A DNA stretch of 20,018 bases, taken from the IMG/VR virus record IMGVR_UViG_3300027896_000288, positions 1 through 20,018 of that record. One strand, given 5' to 3'. The position numbers and the translations under genes are program-made. Of the stretch, positions 5,997-12,955 are shown piece by piece (positions within the stretch are counted from its first letter, which is position 1; every line of letters begins with the position of its first letter). The notes beneath the pieces were generated by a model, which saw only the letters and a program-made list of their open reading frames with translations, made no database searches and was not told where the DNA came from. This DNA comes from a virus.

Positions 5997-6203
5997 GTTT
6001 GGGAAAAGGTAAGGCCATTTATCCCCGGCGTGGCCCTGATGCTGGCCTGCTGGCTTTTATTTCACATGGGATATTGGACAGCAACGGAACGGGAAAGGAC
6101 CGGCCATGCCGCCTTTGTCCAGCAAGCCGTGGATTCTCAAGCCCTAAGTTGGGATGGGAAGAAATACCAAATCCAAGAGAAGCAGGCGTTTGAAAGGAAA
6201 TAG
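5916..6203 (+). CDS. single-pass membrane protein with cytoplasmic N-terminal segment
   Basis: The 95-residue protein has a charged N-terminal 33 residues, a hydrophobic helix at about 36-54 (IPGVALMLACWLLFHMGYW) and a polar C-terminal 40 residues. The start is supported by GGAGGT at 5904-5909 and an ATGA overlap with the preceding gene. The first 27 residues are a diverged copy of the start of the upstream Ala-rich protein. Function unknown; it could be an envelope-located accessory protein. Confidence 0.7.
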   Translation: MNIAPNKKGETQDVEPVKIQLKEKFKIVWEKVRPFIPGVALMLACWLLFHMGYWTATERERTGHAAFVQQAVDSQALSWDGKKYQIQEKQAFERK

Positions 6204-6205
6204 CC

Positions 6206-6529
6206 ATGACCTTAGACGAACAGATTATCAACGGTATCCTGTCAATCCGTAAAAGCGAAGCGGAGGCAATCCACACGAAGGAGATCAGGGAGAAGGTCGG
6301 GTTATCGGGGGGCAGGATCAGGACGGCGGCCCACGCCCTCAGAATGGCCGGGATACCTATTTGCTCCTCAAGGAGAGGTTATTGGATGGGGGTTACCCGG
6401 GAGGATCAGCACAGATCGAACTTGAACCTTTTACGACCTGCCCTTGAAATGCTCCGGGTCTATCGGCGGCAGGAAGGAATACCGGCGGCTGAACTGGCCG
6501 GACAATTAAGAATGGAATTGGAGGGATGA
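6206..6529 (+). CDS. winged helix-turn-helix DNA-binding protein
   Basis: The 107-residue protein shows a winged-helix pattern at about residues 20-63: a helix (IHTKEIREKVGL), a turn, a recognition helix (GGRIRTAAHALRMAG), and a wing ending in IPICSSRRGYWMG. This is the arrangement found in many small phage regulators and replication-linked HTH proteins. The C-terminal part is helical and Arg-rich. It starts two bases after the previous stop, with AAAGGAAA upstream. It may regulate the early operon, but no operator can be assigned to it. Confidence 0.75.
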   Translation: MTLDEQIINGILSIRKSEAEAIHTKEIREKVGLSGGRIRTAAHALRMAGIPICSSRRGYWMGVTREDQHRSNLNLLRPALEMLRVYRRQEGIPAAELAGQLRMELEG

Positions 6530-6532
6530 TTT

Positions 6533-6784
6533 ATGGTAACAGTCAGATTTCCGAACGGGCAAACGGTTCAATATAATAATGCAAATTTTCTTGAAAGATA
6601 TGATCGTTATACACTTTTAAGAACTAAACAAGATGGGGCTTTAGTGGCCCAGGCTTTCCAACCTTGCATTATCGAATTTCAATCTCCCTGCCGTGTCTAT
6701 AATGCCCTTACAAACGAACCAGATGAAAAGATTTTAAAGGAATTGAAATCAATCAATCGCAGGCTAAAGAAATTGGAGGGATGA
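6533..6784 (+). CDS. hypothetical protein, small beta domain plus helical tail
   Basis: The 83-residue protein begins with a strand-turn-strand motif (VTVRFPNGQTVQYNNANF), has a compact beta-rich middle with two Cys, and ends in a charged helix (EKILKELKSINRRLKKLEG). GGAGGGATG lies ahead of ATG 6533. The last four bases overlap the next gene. No family or function is recognised. Confidence 0.65.
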   Translation: MVTVRFPNGQTVQYNNANFLERYDRYTLLRTKQDGALVAQAFQPCIIEFQSPCRVYNALTNEPDEKILKELKSINRRLKKLEG

Positions 6785-6972
6785 TGTATTTCGTTATGAA
6801 AGATCCCAACGAGAATCAAAGATTTCTCGTCCACGATAATAAAGAGATGGCCCAAGATGAATTAATAGATTTAAAAAGGCGATATCCCAAAAAAGAATTT
6901 GTACTTTTTGAAGCCACAGAAACCGCCGAAATCAGAGAAGGCGTTGTTTTTGTAAAAGACATGGAGGACTAA
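6781..6972 (+). CDS. hypothetical small phage protein
   Basis: The 63-residue protein has a YFVMKDPNENQRFLVHDN beginning, a helix (EMAQDELIDLKRRYP) and a C-terminal strand. It looks like a small alpha/beta fold with no catalytic motif. ATGA overlap upstream and TAATG overlap downstream place it in a run of translationally coupled genes. Confidence 0.6.
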   Translation: MMYFVMKDPNENQRFLVHDNKEMAQDELIDLKRRYPKKEFVLFEATETAEIREGVVFVKDMED

Positions 6973-7157
6973 TGGACGGACTAAAATTGCACCAAGGAAA
7001 CGGCCAAATCGAAACGGCCAGCGTTACCGACAAGAGGGAACGGGAGGAATCAAAGGAGTACAACCTATTTGCCAATCCTGATTATCTCATGGGTCTGGCC
7101 GCCGATAGGGTGAGGGATGAGATTGATAGGATATTGGAAGAAAAGGGGGACGAATGA
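6972..7157 (+). CDS. hypothetical small acidic protein
   Basis: The 61-residue, strongly charged protein has a polar, probably disordered first half and a C-terminal amphipathic helix (LAADRVRDEIDRILEEKG). It is joined by TAATG to the gene before and by ATGA to the gene after. No family is recognised. Confidence 0.6.
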   Translation: MDGLKLHQGNGQIETASVTDKREREESKEYNLFANPDYLMGLAADRVRDEIDRILEEKGDE

Positions 7158-7354
7158 AAAGCAAAAAAATAGAAATTTTAGAAATGATCGTAAAAGACAT
7201 GGAAGATGATGCAAAAAACTTCGATGGAAGACCATTTAACGGAAAAATAGTTGCCGAGTATTTTGGTAATCAAGGAGCAGCAATAGTAGCATTGGCAAAA
7301 ATTTTAAAATCAATTTTGACGGATGATTCCACAAAGATAGCCGAGAAACCTTAA
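7154..7354 (+). CDS. hypothetical helical protein
   Basis: The 66-residue protein is mostly helical, with an N-terminal Lys/Glu-rich helix (KKIEILEMIVKDMEDDAKNF) and a second helix (NQGAAIVALAKILKSIL). The ATGA start couples it to the preceding gene. AT-rich codon use resembles the accessory genes upstream more than the recombination genes downstream. Confidence 0.6.
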   Translation: MKSKKIEILEMIVKDMEDDAKNFDGRPFNGKIVAEYFGNQGAAIVALAKILKSILTDDSTKIAEKP

Positions 7355-7387
7355 TAGCATAAACGAGGCCCTTGATCTGGTCGAACT

Positions 7388-7540
7388 ATGAAGCGTCAAT
7401 CCCGTTTTTACATTATCGAACAGCTTAAACTACTTGCCTATGGCTATACCCTGGAAGAGTTTTTACGGCTGGTCATGGAAGCGGTGAATAAACCAAAAAA
7501 GGAGGAAGGACATGGAGAATCAGGAAACGTATCAGGTTGA
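7388..7540 (+). CDS. 50-residue hypothetical protein overlapping the next gene
   Basis: The frame from ATG 7388 encodes a basic start and a long amphipathic helix (FYIIEQLKLLAYGYTLEEFL). Its last 29 bases overlap the next gene, whose AAGGAGGAA ribosome binding site lies inside it. There is no convincing ribosome binding site before ATG 7388, so the start is uncertain. The amino-acid content looks coding, but no family is recognised. Confidence 0.45.
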   Translation: MKRQSRFYIIEQLKLLAYGYTLEEFLRLVMEAVNKPKKEEGHGESGNVSG

Positions 7541-8378
7541 AAAAACCACAGGAGAAATTTTCGGGGATGATCGGCTGATAGCCATAGCCGAACAAGCCGA
7601 GAAACGAATTGATGCAGTTATTAAAATTAAAAAGGTGGCCTTGAAAGTCACCAATGTCAACGATTGGGTGGACCAGGCCGGGAAACCCTATCTTATGGCT
7701 TCCGGGGCTGAAAAGATTGCCAACCTTTTTAATATCTCCTGGCAGATTAATGAGCCAACAATGGATCAGGAGGAAGATGGAACGATAACCTATACCTATC
7801 AGGGCCGCTTTTCTTTGGGTGGCCGGTCTATTGATGTTGAGGGATCACGGTCAAGCCGGGATGAATTTTTCAAGAAATACATTTGGAAGGACGGGAATAA
7901 GGTAGGGGAAAAACCCCTTGACCGCCGTGACCTGAAAATGGCCGCCTTAACCAACCTTCTCGGTAATGGGATCACTCGGATCTTAGGGATACGAAACCTT
8001 ACCTATCAAGACCTTTTTGAGTTTGCTGAGATTGCCCAGGGAGATGTTAAGGGTGTCGAGTACAAGGAAAAGGGTAAATCCAAGCCCCCCATAACCCAAC
8101 CGACCAGGGCCAGCGAGAAGAAAACGGAAACCGGAAAAGAAAGTAATGTTGAAACAAGCCTAAGAGTGGCACTAAAAGAATTAGAAGAAATCACTGGCCT
8201 TTTTGAACCTGACCTTCTCATAAAATATTCGTTCTTTATTGATAAGGACAAGAAGGAACATTCAGTTGATAAATTGGATGACCTTCTTAAAAGTGAAAAA
8301 TGGGCCGGGTCCACTTTGGCGAGAATAAGGGCGGCTATTCAAGAATTTAAAAATGAACCGGGAAGCCAACAAGGATAA
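7512..8378 (+). CDS. putative phage recombination protein (single-strand annealing type)
   Basis: The 288-residue protein has a conserved N-terminal domain, about residues 1-175. Motifs include VALKVTNVNDWVDQAGKPY, LMASGAEKIANLFNISW and GNGITRILGIRNLTYQDL. A charged linker follows at about 176-215, then a C-terminal helical domain. I associate this pattern with phage proteins encoded next to RecB-like exonucleases, which act as annealing or ssDNA-binding partners. Here the next gene is such an exonuclease, linked by TAATG. The annealing role is inferred from the neighbour and overall look, not from a motif. The start has AAGGAGGAAGG upstream. Confidence 0.6.
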   Translation: MENQETYQVEKTTGEIFGDDRLIAIAEQAEKRIDAVIKIKKVALKVTNVNDWVDQAGKPYLMASGAEKIANLFNISWQINEPTMDQEEDGTITYTYQGRFSLGGRSIDVEGSRSSRDEFFKKYIWKDGNKVGEKPLDRRDLKMAALTNLLGNGITRILGIRNLTYQDLFEFAEIAQGDVKGVEYKEKGKSKPPITQPTRASEKKTETGKESNVETSLRVALKELEEITGLFEPDLLIKYSFFIDKDKKEHSVDKLDDLLKSEKWAGSTLARIRAAIQEFKNEPGSQQG

Positions 8379-8974
8379 TGTTCGAGCGAATAGACTCTCA
8401 CTTAGAATTTGACCGGGAGCTTCATCGTTTCAAGCTGGATGGCCGGCCAGTCCCGTCATTCACCCAATGTTTGAAAGCCGCCGGGTTGATTGATGATCGA
8501 TTTTTCACGGACTATGCAAGAGATAGAGGGTCGTCTATCCATGAAGCAACCCGTTTCTATGATGAAAACGATTTGGATGCCGCCTATCTTGAAGGATGTC
8601 AAACAGGATACCTTGAGGCGTGGGATTTATTTAAAAGGGAAACAGGATTTAAAGCTAAAAAAATAGAAGTACCTGTTTATTCTATATCCCTCCAAATTGC
8701 CGGAATCCCTGACCGGGTAGGCCCGTTTGGTGGGGACGATTATCAATCGGTAGTTGAAATTAAGACCGGGGAACTTTACCCCGTTACCGGCATCCAGCTT
8801 TCTATGCAACAAGCCTGTATTGATCCACCGCCGAAACGTCGAATAGGAGTCCGTCTATTTGAAGATGGACACTATGAATGGAAAGAATTTAAAGATCGTA
8901 ACGATTGGCAGATTGCTAAAGCTGCTATATCAATAACTCATTGGTTACGAGCAAAGACGAAAGGAGAATTATGA
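8378..8974 (+). CDS. PD-(D/E)XK exonuclease, RecB/Cas4-like
   Basis: The 198-residue protein has the features of the phage RecB-like nuclease group. These are a GSSIHEATRFYD motif with His55, IAGIPDRVG with D112, and VVEIKTG with E127 and K129, followed by a helix with Gln140 (IQLSMQQ). H, D, E-x-K and Q are the metal-binding and catalytic positions of the fold. Such enzymes resect DNA ends to give single strands for annealing, and the preceding gene probably supplies the annealing function. The start overlaps the upstream stop (TAATG), and the stop overlaps the next start (ATGA). Confidence 0.85.
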   Translation: MFERIDSHLEFDRELHRFKLDGRPVPSFTQCLKAAGLIDDRFFTDYARDRGSSIHEATRFYDENDLDAAYLEGCQTGYLEAWDLFKRETGFKAKKIEVPVYSISLQIAGIPDRVGPFGGDDYQSVVEIKTGELYPVTGIQLSMQQACIDPPPKRRIGVRLFEDGHYEWKEFKDRNDWQIAKAAISITHWLRAKTKGEL

Positions 8975-9159
8975 AAAGACTCTATCACACACGGAAGCAA
9001 TGGGAATCTCGCCTGAATGACATTGGGATGCCAAGTAATGAGCATCCTTCGTGTGGGGGAAGAGTTCCCTGGTCATACCTTACTAAATATGGAACGTGGC
9101 TAAGAAAAAATGATCTCGCTTCCTTTGAGGCAGGATACCAAAAATGGATCAGACCTTGA
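8971..9159 (+). CDS. hypothetical small phage protein
   Basis: ATG 8971 is chosen over an upstream in-frame start because AAAGGAGAA precedes it and it forms an ATGA overlap with the exonuclease stop. The 62-residue product is basic and rich in Trp, Tyr and Arg (KRLYHTRKQWESRL, SYLTKYGTWLRKND). Fixed position after the nuclease suggests a part in recombination, but no domain is recognised. Confidence 0.6.
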   Translation: MKRLYHTRKQWESRLNDIGMPSNEHPSCGGRVPWSYLTKYGTWLRKNDLASFEAGYQKWIRP

Positions 9160-9211
9160 AGATAAAATATTTGAACTTAACGAAACGATTGATAAATTAC
9201 AGGAGGAATAA
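9110..9211 (+). CDS. possible 33-residue coiled-coil peptide overlapping its upstream neighbour
   Basis: In the +1 frame relative to the gene before it, ATG 9110 opens 33 codons ending in a TAATG overlap with the next gene. The second half (SDLEDKIFELNETIDKLQEE) is a clear amphipathic helix and covers the short gap between the two genes. There is no good ribosome binding site. It could be an independent peptide, the product of a frameshift from the upstream gene, or chance. Confidence 0.35.
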   Translation: MISLPLRQDTKNGSDLEDKIFELNETIDKLQEE

Positions 9212-9867
9212 TGACCCTATCATTAGCACCAGAACCAGATATCACCTTAGAGGAAAAGGCCCTGTCCATACCGGATCAGGTCAAAACTCTTTTTATCACA
9301 AATCCCGAATCCTATATTCTTATGGCCGAATTAAGGGAAAGGATTAAGGCCCTCAGAAAAGAAGTTGCCGACACTTTCGATAAACCCATAAACGACGCTT
9401 ATCTGCACCATAAGGATCTGATCGCCAGAAAAGAAAAACACGACCTACCTTTAAGGACAGGAGAAATTGAAGCTAAAAGGCGGCTTGAAGCCTACGATGC
9501 CGAGCAAAAACGGATTGCCGATGCTGAGGCGGCTCGGTTAAGGGAAATCGAACGCAAGGCAGAGGAAGAAAGAATTATGCAGGAGGCCCTACAAGCCGAA
9601 CAGGAAGGCGATCACGAAACGGCTGAGGCAATCATTCAAGAGGAAGTTTATGTCCCGCCCGTGACCGTAGTAAAGGCCACACCAAAGGTGTCGGGGGTCG
9701 TGTTCAGAACCTATTGGAAATGGCGGGTCAAAAAATTGGCTCTCATTCCCCGGCAGTATCTTATTCCAAATGAAGTTTTAATTAATAGTCTCGTAACTCA
9801 TAATAAAAACAAGGAGCAGTCTGAGCAAATGATCCCAGGTATCGAGGTCTGGTCCGAGAGATCATAA
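9211..9867 (+). CDS. coiled-coil phage protein of the recombination region
   Basis: The 218-residue protein contains a long charged helix at about residues 38-140, including RRLEAYDAEQKRIADAEAAR and REIERKAEEE. A beta-rich C-terminal part follows, ending in IPGIEVWSE. Proteins with this architecture are frequent beside phage annealing proteins and exonucleases, and have been proposed as nuclease or recombination accessory factors. AGGAGGAATA lies directly before ATG 9211. There is no catalytic motif, and the role is inferred from position only. Confidence 0.7.
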   Translation: MTLSLAPEPDITLEEKALSIPDQVKTLFITNPESYILMAELRERIKALRKEVADTFDKPINDAYLHHKDLIARKEKHDLPLRTGEIEAKRRLEAYDAEQKRIADAEAARLREIERKAEEERIMQEALQAEQEGDHETAEAIIQEEVYVPPVTVVKATPKVSGVVFRTYWKWRVKKLALIPRQYLIPNEVLINSLVTHNKNKEQSEQMIPGIEVWSERS

Positions 9868-9884
9868 ATCCAAGGAGGGAAGGG

Positions 9885-10109
9885 ATGGAAAAGTTTTGGT
9901 TAATTTGGAACGAGAGAGGCAATCCCCCACAACAAAAACATTTTAGCCAATTATTAGCAAGATCAGAAGCGGAAGGATTGGCAAGAAATAATCCGAGTCA
10001 AACCTTTCATGTTCTGGAATTGGTCGGATCATGCAGGGTTGTCGATATTCAATGGATCAATTATTACGAGGGGCAACCTAACACAGATAGTAGTGATTTA
10101 CCATATTAA
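9885..10109 (+). CDS. hypothetical protein
   Basis: The 74-residue protein begins MEKFWLIWNERGNPP, followed by a helix with SEAEGLARNN and a beta segment (FHVLELVGSCRVV). This pattern is common in small phage proteins with a single alpha/beta unit. The ribosome binding site AAGGAGG at 9872-9878 is strong. The next gene has its own AAGGAGG. Function unknown. Confidence 0.65.
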   Translation: MEKFWLIWNERGNPPQQKHFSQLLARSEAEGLARNNPSQTFHVLELVGSCRVVDIQWINYYEGQPNTDSSDLPY

Positions 10110-10118
10110 GGAGGTAAC

Positions 10119-10523
10119 ATGACTATTGATGAATTCATCGGGAGATGCTTAGACACCGAGAAATATCATTGGAAGCAAGAAAACGTACCCACAAAAAAGA
10201 CTATTAAAAAATGGAAGAAGGAACTGGATGCGCTCGAACCGCAATACATGGAATCAATCCTATGGCTATTTGGGGAGGGAATTATTTGCAAGGGATGGCC
10301 TCATAACTTTCCGGGGCATATAAAGTTTCTACAATACATCTGCCTGAACGTTTGGGCTCACCTTCAGCCCATCCCCCTGACGGAGCCGATACAGGCAGAG
10401 AAAGGCGAGGGGCCTCAAATGGGTACCTATAAGAAGGCCACGGAGCCGAAAAGGTCATGGTGGGAGAGGCTTGTTGAAAAACATTTTACAATAGACCGAC
10501 TTCCAGCTCATCGGATAAGGTAA
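10119..10523 (+). CDS. hypothetical protein
   Basis: The 134-residue protein is helical in its first 80 residues (MTIDEFIGRCLDTEKYHW, KKWKKELDALEPQYMESILW) with a basic, Trp-containing tail. AAGGAGGTAAC sits in front of ATG 10119. Its position between the recombination genes and RusA suggests a DNA-metabolism accessory, but no domain can be named. Confidence 0.6.
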   Translation: MTIDEFIGRCLDTEKYHWKQENVPTKKTIKKWKKELDALEPQYMESILWLFGEGIICKGWPHNFPGHIKFLQYICLNVWAHLQPIPLTEPIQAEKGEGPQMGTYKKATEPKRSWWERLVEKHFTIDRLPAHRIR

Positions 10524-10537
10524 GGAAACAATCATCG

Positions 10538-10551
10538 CCGGGTTTACCCGG
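10538..10551. other. short inverted repeat between genes
   Basis: CCGGG (10538-10542) and CCCGG (10547-10551) can form a five-base-pair stem with a TTTA loop. A second pairing, GTGGGA at 10597-10602 with TCCCAC at 10620-10625, lies further on in the same 120-base gap. No T-run follows either one, so they are not terminators. Confidence 0.35.
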
Positions 10552-10645
10552 TATGCCGGAATGGGGGTTCTCAACCGCTTATCGAAAGGGATTAAAGTGG
10601 GAACCTGGTTTTCTCACGCTCCCACACCGATTGGGAAGGAGAGAA

Positions 10646-10927
10646 ATGGGTAAGAAAATAACCCTTATTTTACCGTTCAGACTCCCGACTTGGAATCAAC
10701 TATTAGCCATGAACAGATGGGAAAGGGCAAAGGTACGCCATTGGATACACGAGCAAACATTACGGTGTTGTCGAGGACACGGAGAGAGGCCGACCCCGAT
10801 GGAAGAAGTATTAAGGCTGTCGTTGACGGACTTGTCATTGCAGGAGTATTACAAGATGATTCAGCCAAATTCATCAAAAAAGTATCTCAGGAGCAAGAGC
10901 TTACAAAAGAGACTGAGGAAACAATAA
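10646..10927 (+). CDS. RusA-like gene, frame with the N-terminal part (frameshifted)
   Basis: ATG 10646 has AAGGAGAG just upstream; the frame is open from further upstream, but that part looks untranslated. The first 36 residues contain ITLILPFRLPTWNQLLAMNR and an Arg/Lys-rich helix, matching the beginning of RusA-type Holliday junction resolvases. After about position 10753 the protein in this frame loses all resemblance (Cys, Arg and Lys-rich sequence), while the -1 frame picks up the conserved RusA C-terminal half. The intact protein would therefore need a -1 shift between about 10730 and 10760. Confidence 0.55.
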   Translation: MGKKITLILPFRLPTWNQLLAMNRWERAKVRHWIHEQTLRCCRGHGERPTPMEEVLRLSLTDLSLQEYYKMIQPNSSKKYLRSKSLQKRLRKQ

Positions 10928-10947
10928 TTACCCTTGAGTGGGAATAA
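10690..10947 (+). CDS. rusA: RusA-like Holliday junction resolvase, frame with the C-terminal part (frameshifted)
   Basis: This frame is open from 10654; the first possible start is TTG 10690, without a good ribosome binding site. Its C-terminal half has the RusA signature: DPDGRSIKAVVDGL, then AGVLQDDSAKFI, corresponding to the D-x-D-N-x-x-K-x-x-x-D and DD-x-x metal-binding region. RusA cuts four-way junctions during recombination or before packaging. Note G where the family normally has Asn. Joined to the upstream frame, the protein would be close to 100 residues, somewhat shorter than the usual 120. Either a base is missing from the sequence, the gene is broken, or a ribosomal -1 shift makes the full protein. 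Confidence 0.6.
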   Translation: MESTISHEQMGKGKGTPLDTRANITVLSRTRREADPDGRSIKAVVDGLVIAGVLQDDSAKFIKKVSQEQELTKETEETIITLEWE

Positions 10948-11002
10948 CCAGCCGTGACCGGGGGAGAGTTGAGGAGAGATCTCAAAGTCCCAAAGAAATA
11001 GG

Positions 11003-11030
11003 TTGACATTGGGGAAAATAGGTGTATGGT
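11003..11030 (+). promoter_or_regulatory. sigma70-type promoter of the replication/packaging operon
   Basis: TTGACA at 11003-11008 is a perfect -35 box; after 16 bases comes TATGGT (four of six consensus bases) at 11025-11030. It lies in a 245-base gap without a gene, and transcription would begin near 11037, giving a leader of about 155 bases. Confidence 0.7.
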
Positions 11031-11036
11031 GAAGAT

Positions 11037-11192
11037 GTCGAATCGAGGATTCTGTTGTGAGATTATCAACCTTAAAAATTAATCAGGCTCGGTCGTTGAC
11101 CGGGGAATTATCAGCCTCCAATTTTCGGGGTCCGAAGCGGTCTCATAGCCCCTCGGTTCGACAATCCCGGGAAAAGGAGGCTGTATAATTTT
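11037..11192 (+). promoter_or_regulatory. riboswitch-like 5' leader able to hide the Shine-Dalgarno sequence
   Basis: CAGCCTCC at 11112-11119 is perfectly complementary to GGAGGCTG at 11176-11183, the ribosome binding site of the replication gene. The helix can continue through CGGGG (11126-11130) with TCCCG (11165-11169). In the alternative, AGGCT (11085-11089) pairs with AGCCT (11113-11117), stacked on CGGTC/GACCG (11090-11094 with 11098-11102, loop GTT), which would leave the ribosome binding site free. A small hairpin GAATC/GATTC occupies 11040-11052. The two main folds exclude each other, as in translational switches. Trigger unknown. Confidence 0.6.
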
Positions 11193-11936
11193 ATGGGTAA
11201 GAACCCTGCATTTCAATTCTATCCTTCTGATTGGTCCCGAGACCTCGAAGAGCACCCCCTTGAAATTGAAGGAGCCTGGATAAGGATTTGCTGTAAATTA
11301 TGGTGGGAAGAAAATCGAGGATCGGCTACCAAAACCTTGACGCAATGGTCCCGCGTACTGCGTGTCGGGGAGAAAAAAAGTTTTACAATTATAGGGTATT
11401 TGCTTAAACAAAAAATAGCAGACGTGCTTATCCAAAATGAAAGCATAACCATAACATCAAGAAGGATGATTAAAGACGAACATATAAGAAAAATAAGGGC
11501 TTCGGCTGGAAGTATGGGTGGAAACCCAGCCCTCAAAACACAATCAGAAAGTAGTGGTTTGGTTAAGCAAAGTTTGGTTAAGCAAAAACCAACCCCTTCT
11601 TCTTCTTCTTCTTCTTCTTCTTCAAAGAAAAAACCATATACGGTCGATTTTGAAACTTTTTATAAAGCATATCCAAAAAAGAAAGCCCCCGATTCAGCGT
11701 GGAAATCATGGAAAAAAAGGAATGGAGATAGACCGCCCATTGAGGTTATTCTTAGGGCAATAGAAATTCAGAAAGAGTCAAACCAATGGAAAAAAGACGG
11801 AGGCCAGTATATACCACACCCGGCAACTTGGTTAAATCAAGGCCGGTGGGATGATGAAGTCGAAATAGAGGTCTTAGACAAAATAGAACAGGAATATAAG
11901 GAGAAATATGGACACTTACCCGGACAACTGGCCTAA
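11193..11936 (+). CDS. phage replication initiation protein (DUF1376-like N-terminus, helicase-loader-like C-terminus)
   Basis: The 247-residue protein has an N-terminal domain, about residues 1-105, starting PAFQFYPSDWSRDLEEHPLE. The AFQFYPSDW and EGAWIRICC motifs are typical of DUF1376-type and related phage replication proteins. A linker of nine Ser follows at about 136-144. The C-terminal domain has FETFYKAYPKKK, AWKSWKK, IPHPATWLNQGRW and DDE, seen in phage O-like or DnaT-like proteins that recruit the helicase. A helicase gene lies just downstream, consistent with an origin-binding protein and loader acting on it. GGAGG lies about 12 bases before ATG 11193, a slightly long spacing, and is the target of the leader pairing. 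Confidence 0.75.
   Translation: MGKNPAFQFYPSDWSRDLEEHPLEIEGAWIRICCKLWWEENRGSATKTLTQWSRVLRVGEKKSFTIIGYLLKQKIADVLIQNESITITSRRMIKDEHIRKIRASAGSMGGNPALKTQSESSGLVKQSLVKQKPTPSSSSSSSSSKKKPYTVDFETFYKAYPKKKAPDSAWKSWKKRNGDRPPIEVILRAIEIQKESNQWKKDGGQYIPHPATWLNQGRWDDEVEIEVLDKIEQEYKEKYGHLPGQLA
11597..11623 (+). repeat. (TTC)9 microsatellite coding for a poly-Ser linker
   Basis: Nine uninterrupted TTC units run through the replication gene and are read as nine Ser codons. Length changes would be in whole codons, so they would change linker length without breaking the frame. Confidence 0.9.
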
Positions 11937-12144
11937 AGGATTACCAGAAACAATACCCGAAGTTCAATCCCAAAGAGATTGGCTTAAAGATCAACTCCTT
12001 GAAATGCAGGAGGACCAAGCCCTTTATTCACAACTCAAAGACGATTTAACCGGCAAAGATGTTGATACAGATATTCTTTTGGAAGAAATACAGTCGTTAC
12101 AACTTGAAATTATTAATATTATTGGGAAGGAATTAATTAAATGA
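11908..12144 (+). CDS. small acidic helical protein between initiator and helicase genes
   Basis: The 78-residue acidic protein starts 29 bases before the end of the preceding gene, with AAGGAG at 11898-11903. It has a Pro-rich beginning and long helices (EVQSQRDWLKDQLLEMQEDQ, ILLEEIQSLQLEIINIIGKE). It is ATGA-coupled to the helicase, and its position suggests a helicase or initiator partner. No family is recognised. Confidence 0.65.
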   Translation: MDTYPDNWPKGLPETIPEVQSQRDWLKDQLLEMQEDQALYSQLKDDLTGKDVDTDILLEEIQSLQLEIINIIGKELIK

Positions 12145-12926
12145 ATCAAGACGATCTTAAGGAATACGCAGGAGACGACAGAATAATATCAGCCTTTGAA
12201 TTTCTCGCGAATCAAAAAGAACAACCCCACACAACCCCTTATTGTTCACTTATTCCAAGACTTGACAATCTTATCGAAGGTTTCCAACCGGGGGAGCTTA
12301 TCACGATCTCGGGACCAACCAAAAACGGGAAGACCTTACTTGGTCAGACTATAACAAAAAACTTTTATCATCAACAAATTATCTCCCTTTGGTTTTCCTT
12401 TGAGGTCCCAGCCAAGCAATTCATATCCCAATTTGGAAAGGACCTGCCCCTAATCTATATGCCTGCCATTCTTAAGGCCGCTTCTTTACCATGGCTTAAA
12501 GAACGTATCCTTGAGGCTAAGGCAAAGTATAATATCAAGGCAATCTTTATAGACCATCTTCATTTTCTATTCGACCTCATGGCTTCAAAGAATACCAGCC
12601 TCCAAATAGGTCAGGTTATCCGTACCCTTAAATCAATAGCCATAGAGCAGGAGCTTGTTATCTTCCTTATGGCTCATACTCAAAAAGGTGATGGCGATTC
12701 ATACTCCCATATTCGAGATTCATCCTTTGTCTCTCAAGAATCAGATAGCGTTCTCTTGGTTAAGCGCAGCCCAAACACAAAGAAGAAAACAGAAGGATTT
12801 GTAATTGTTGAGTTTCACCGTAGAACCGGAGTATTAAGAGAGATAGTTCCTATAATAAAAATAGGTAATTTTTTTGAAGAGTTGAGCGCAGATCAACCGG
12901 ATCAAGACTATCACGATAGATTTTAA
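12141..12926 (+). CDS. DnaB-like replicative helicase / RecA-fold ATPase
   Basis: The 261-residue protein has a Walker A motif GPTKNGKT at residues 58-65 and a Walker B-type strand ending in IFIDH (Asp138). Later motifs (VIFLMAHTQKG near 173-183, ESDSVLLVKR near 200-209) fit the DnaB C-terminal ATPase. A short N-terminal region ending in a LIEGFQPGELITISG strand is typical of DnaB and KaiC relatives. The usual DnaB N-terminal domain is missing, so it corresponds to the motor domain only, as in several phage helicases. It would unwind DNA at the fork after loading by the upstream initiator. It is coupled to the preceding gene by ATGA. Confidence 0.85.
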   Translation: MNQDDLKEYAGDDRIISAFEFLANQKEQPHTTPYCSLIPRLDNLIEGFQPGELITISGPTKNGKTLLGQTITKNFYHQQIISLWFSFEVPAKQFISQFGKDLPLIYMPAILKAASLPWLKERILEAKAKYNIKAIFIDHLHFLFDLMASKNTSLQIGQVIRTLKSIAIEQELVIFLMAHTQKGDGDSYSHIRDSSFVSQESDSVLLVKRSPNTKKKTEGFVIVEFHRRTGVLREIVPIIKIGNFFEELSADQPDQDYHDRF

Positions 12927-12955
12927 GGAATGGGATAAGGCATTTCCGAGGGAAA

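Noticed and set aside
9144-9347. 67-codon frame overlapping the coiled-coil gene.
   Set aside because: Most of it is a shadow of the gene at 9211, with no ribosome binding site.
11035-11082. 15-codon frame in the replication leader that could act as a leader peptide.
   Set aside because: The predicted transcript starts at or after its first codon and it has no ribosome binding site.
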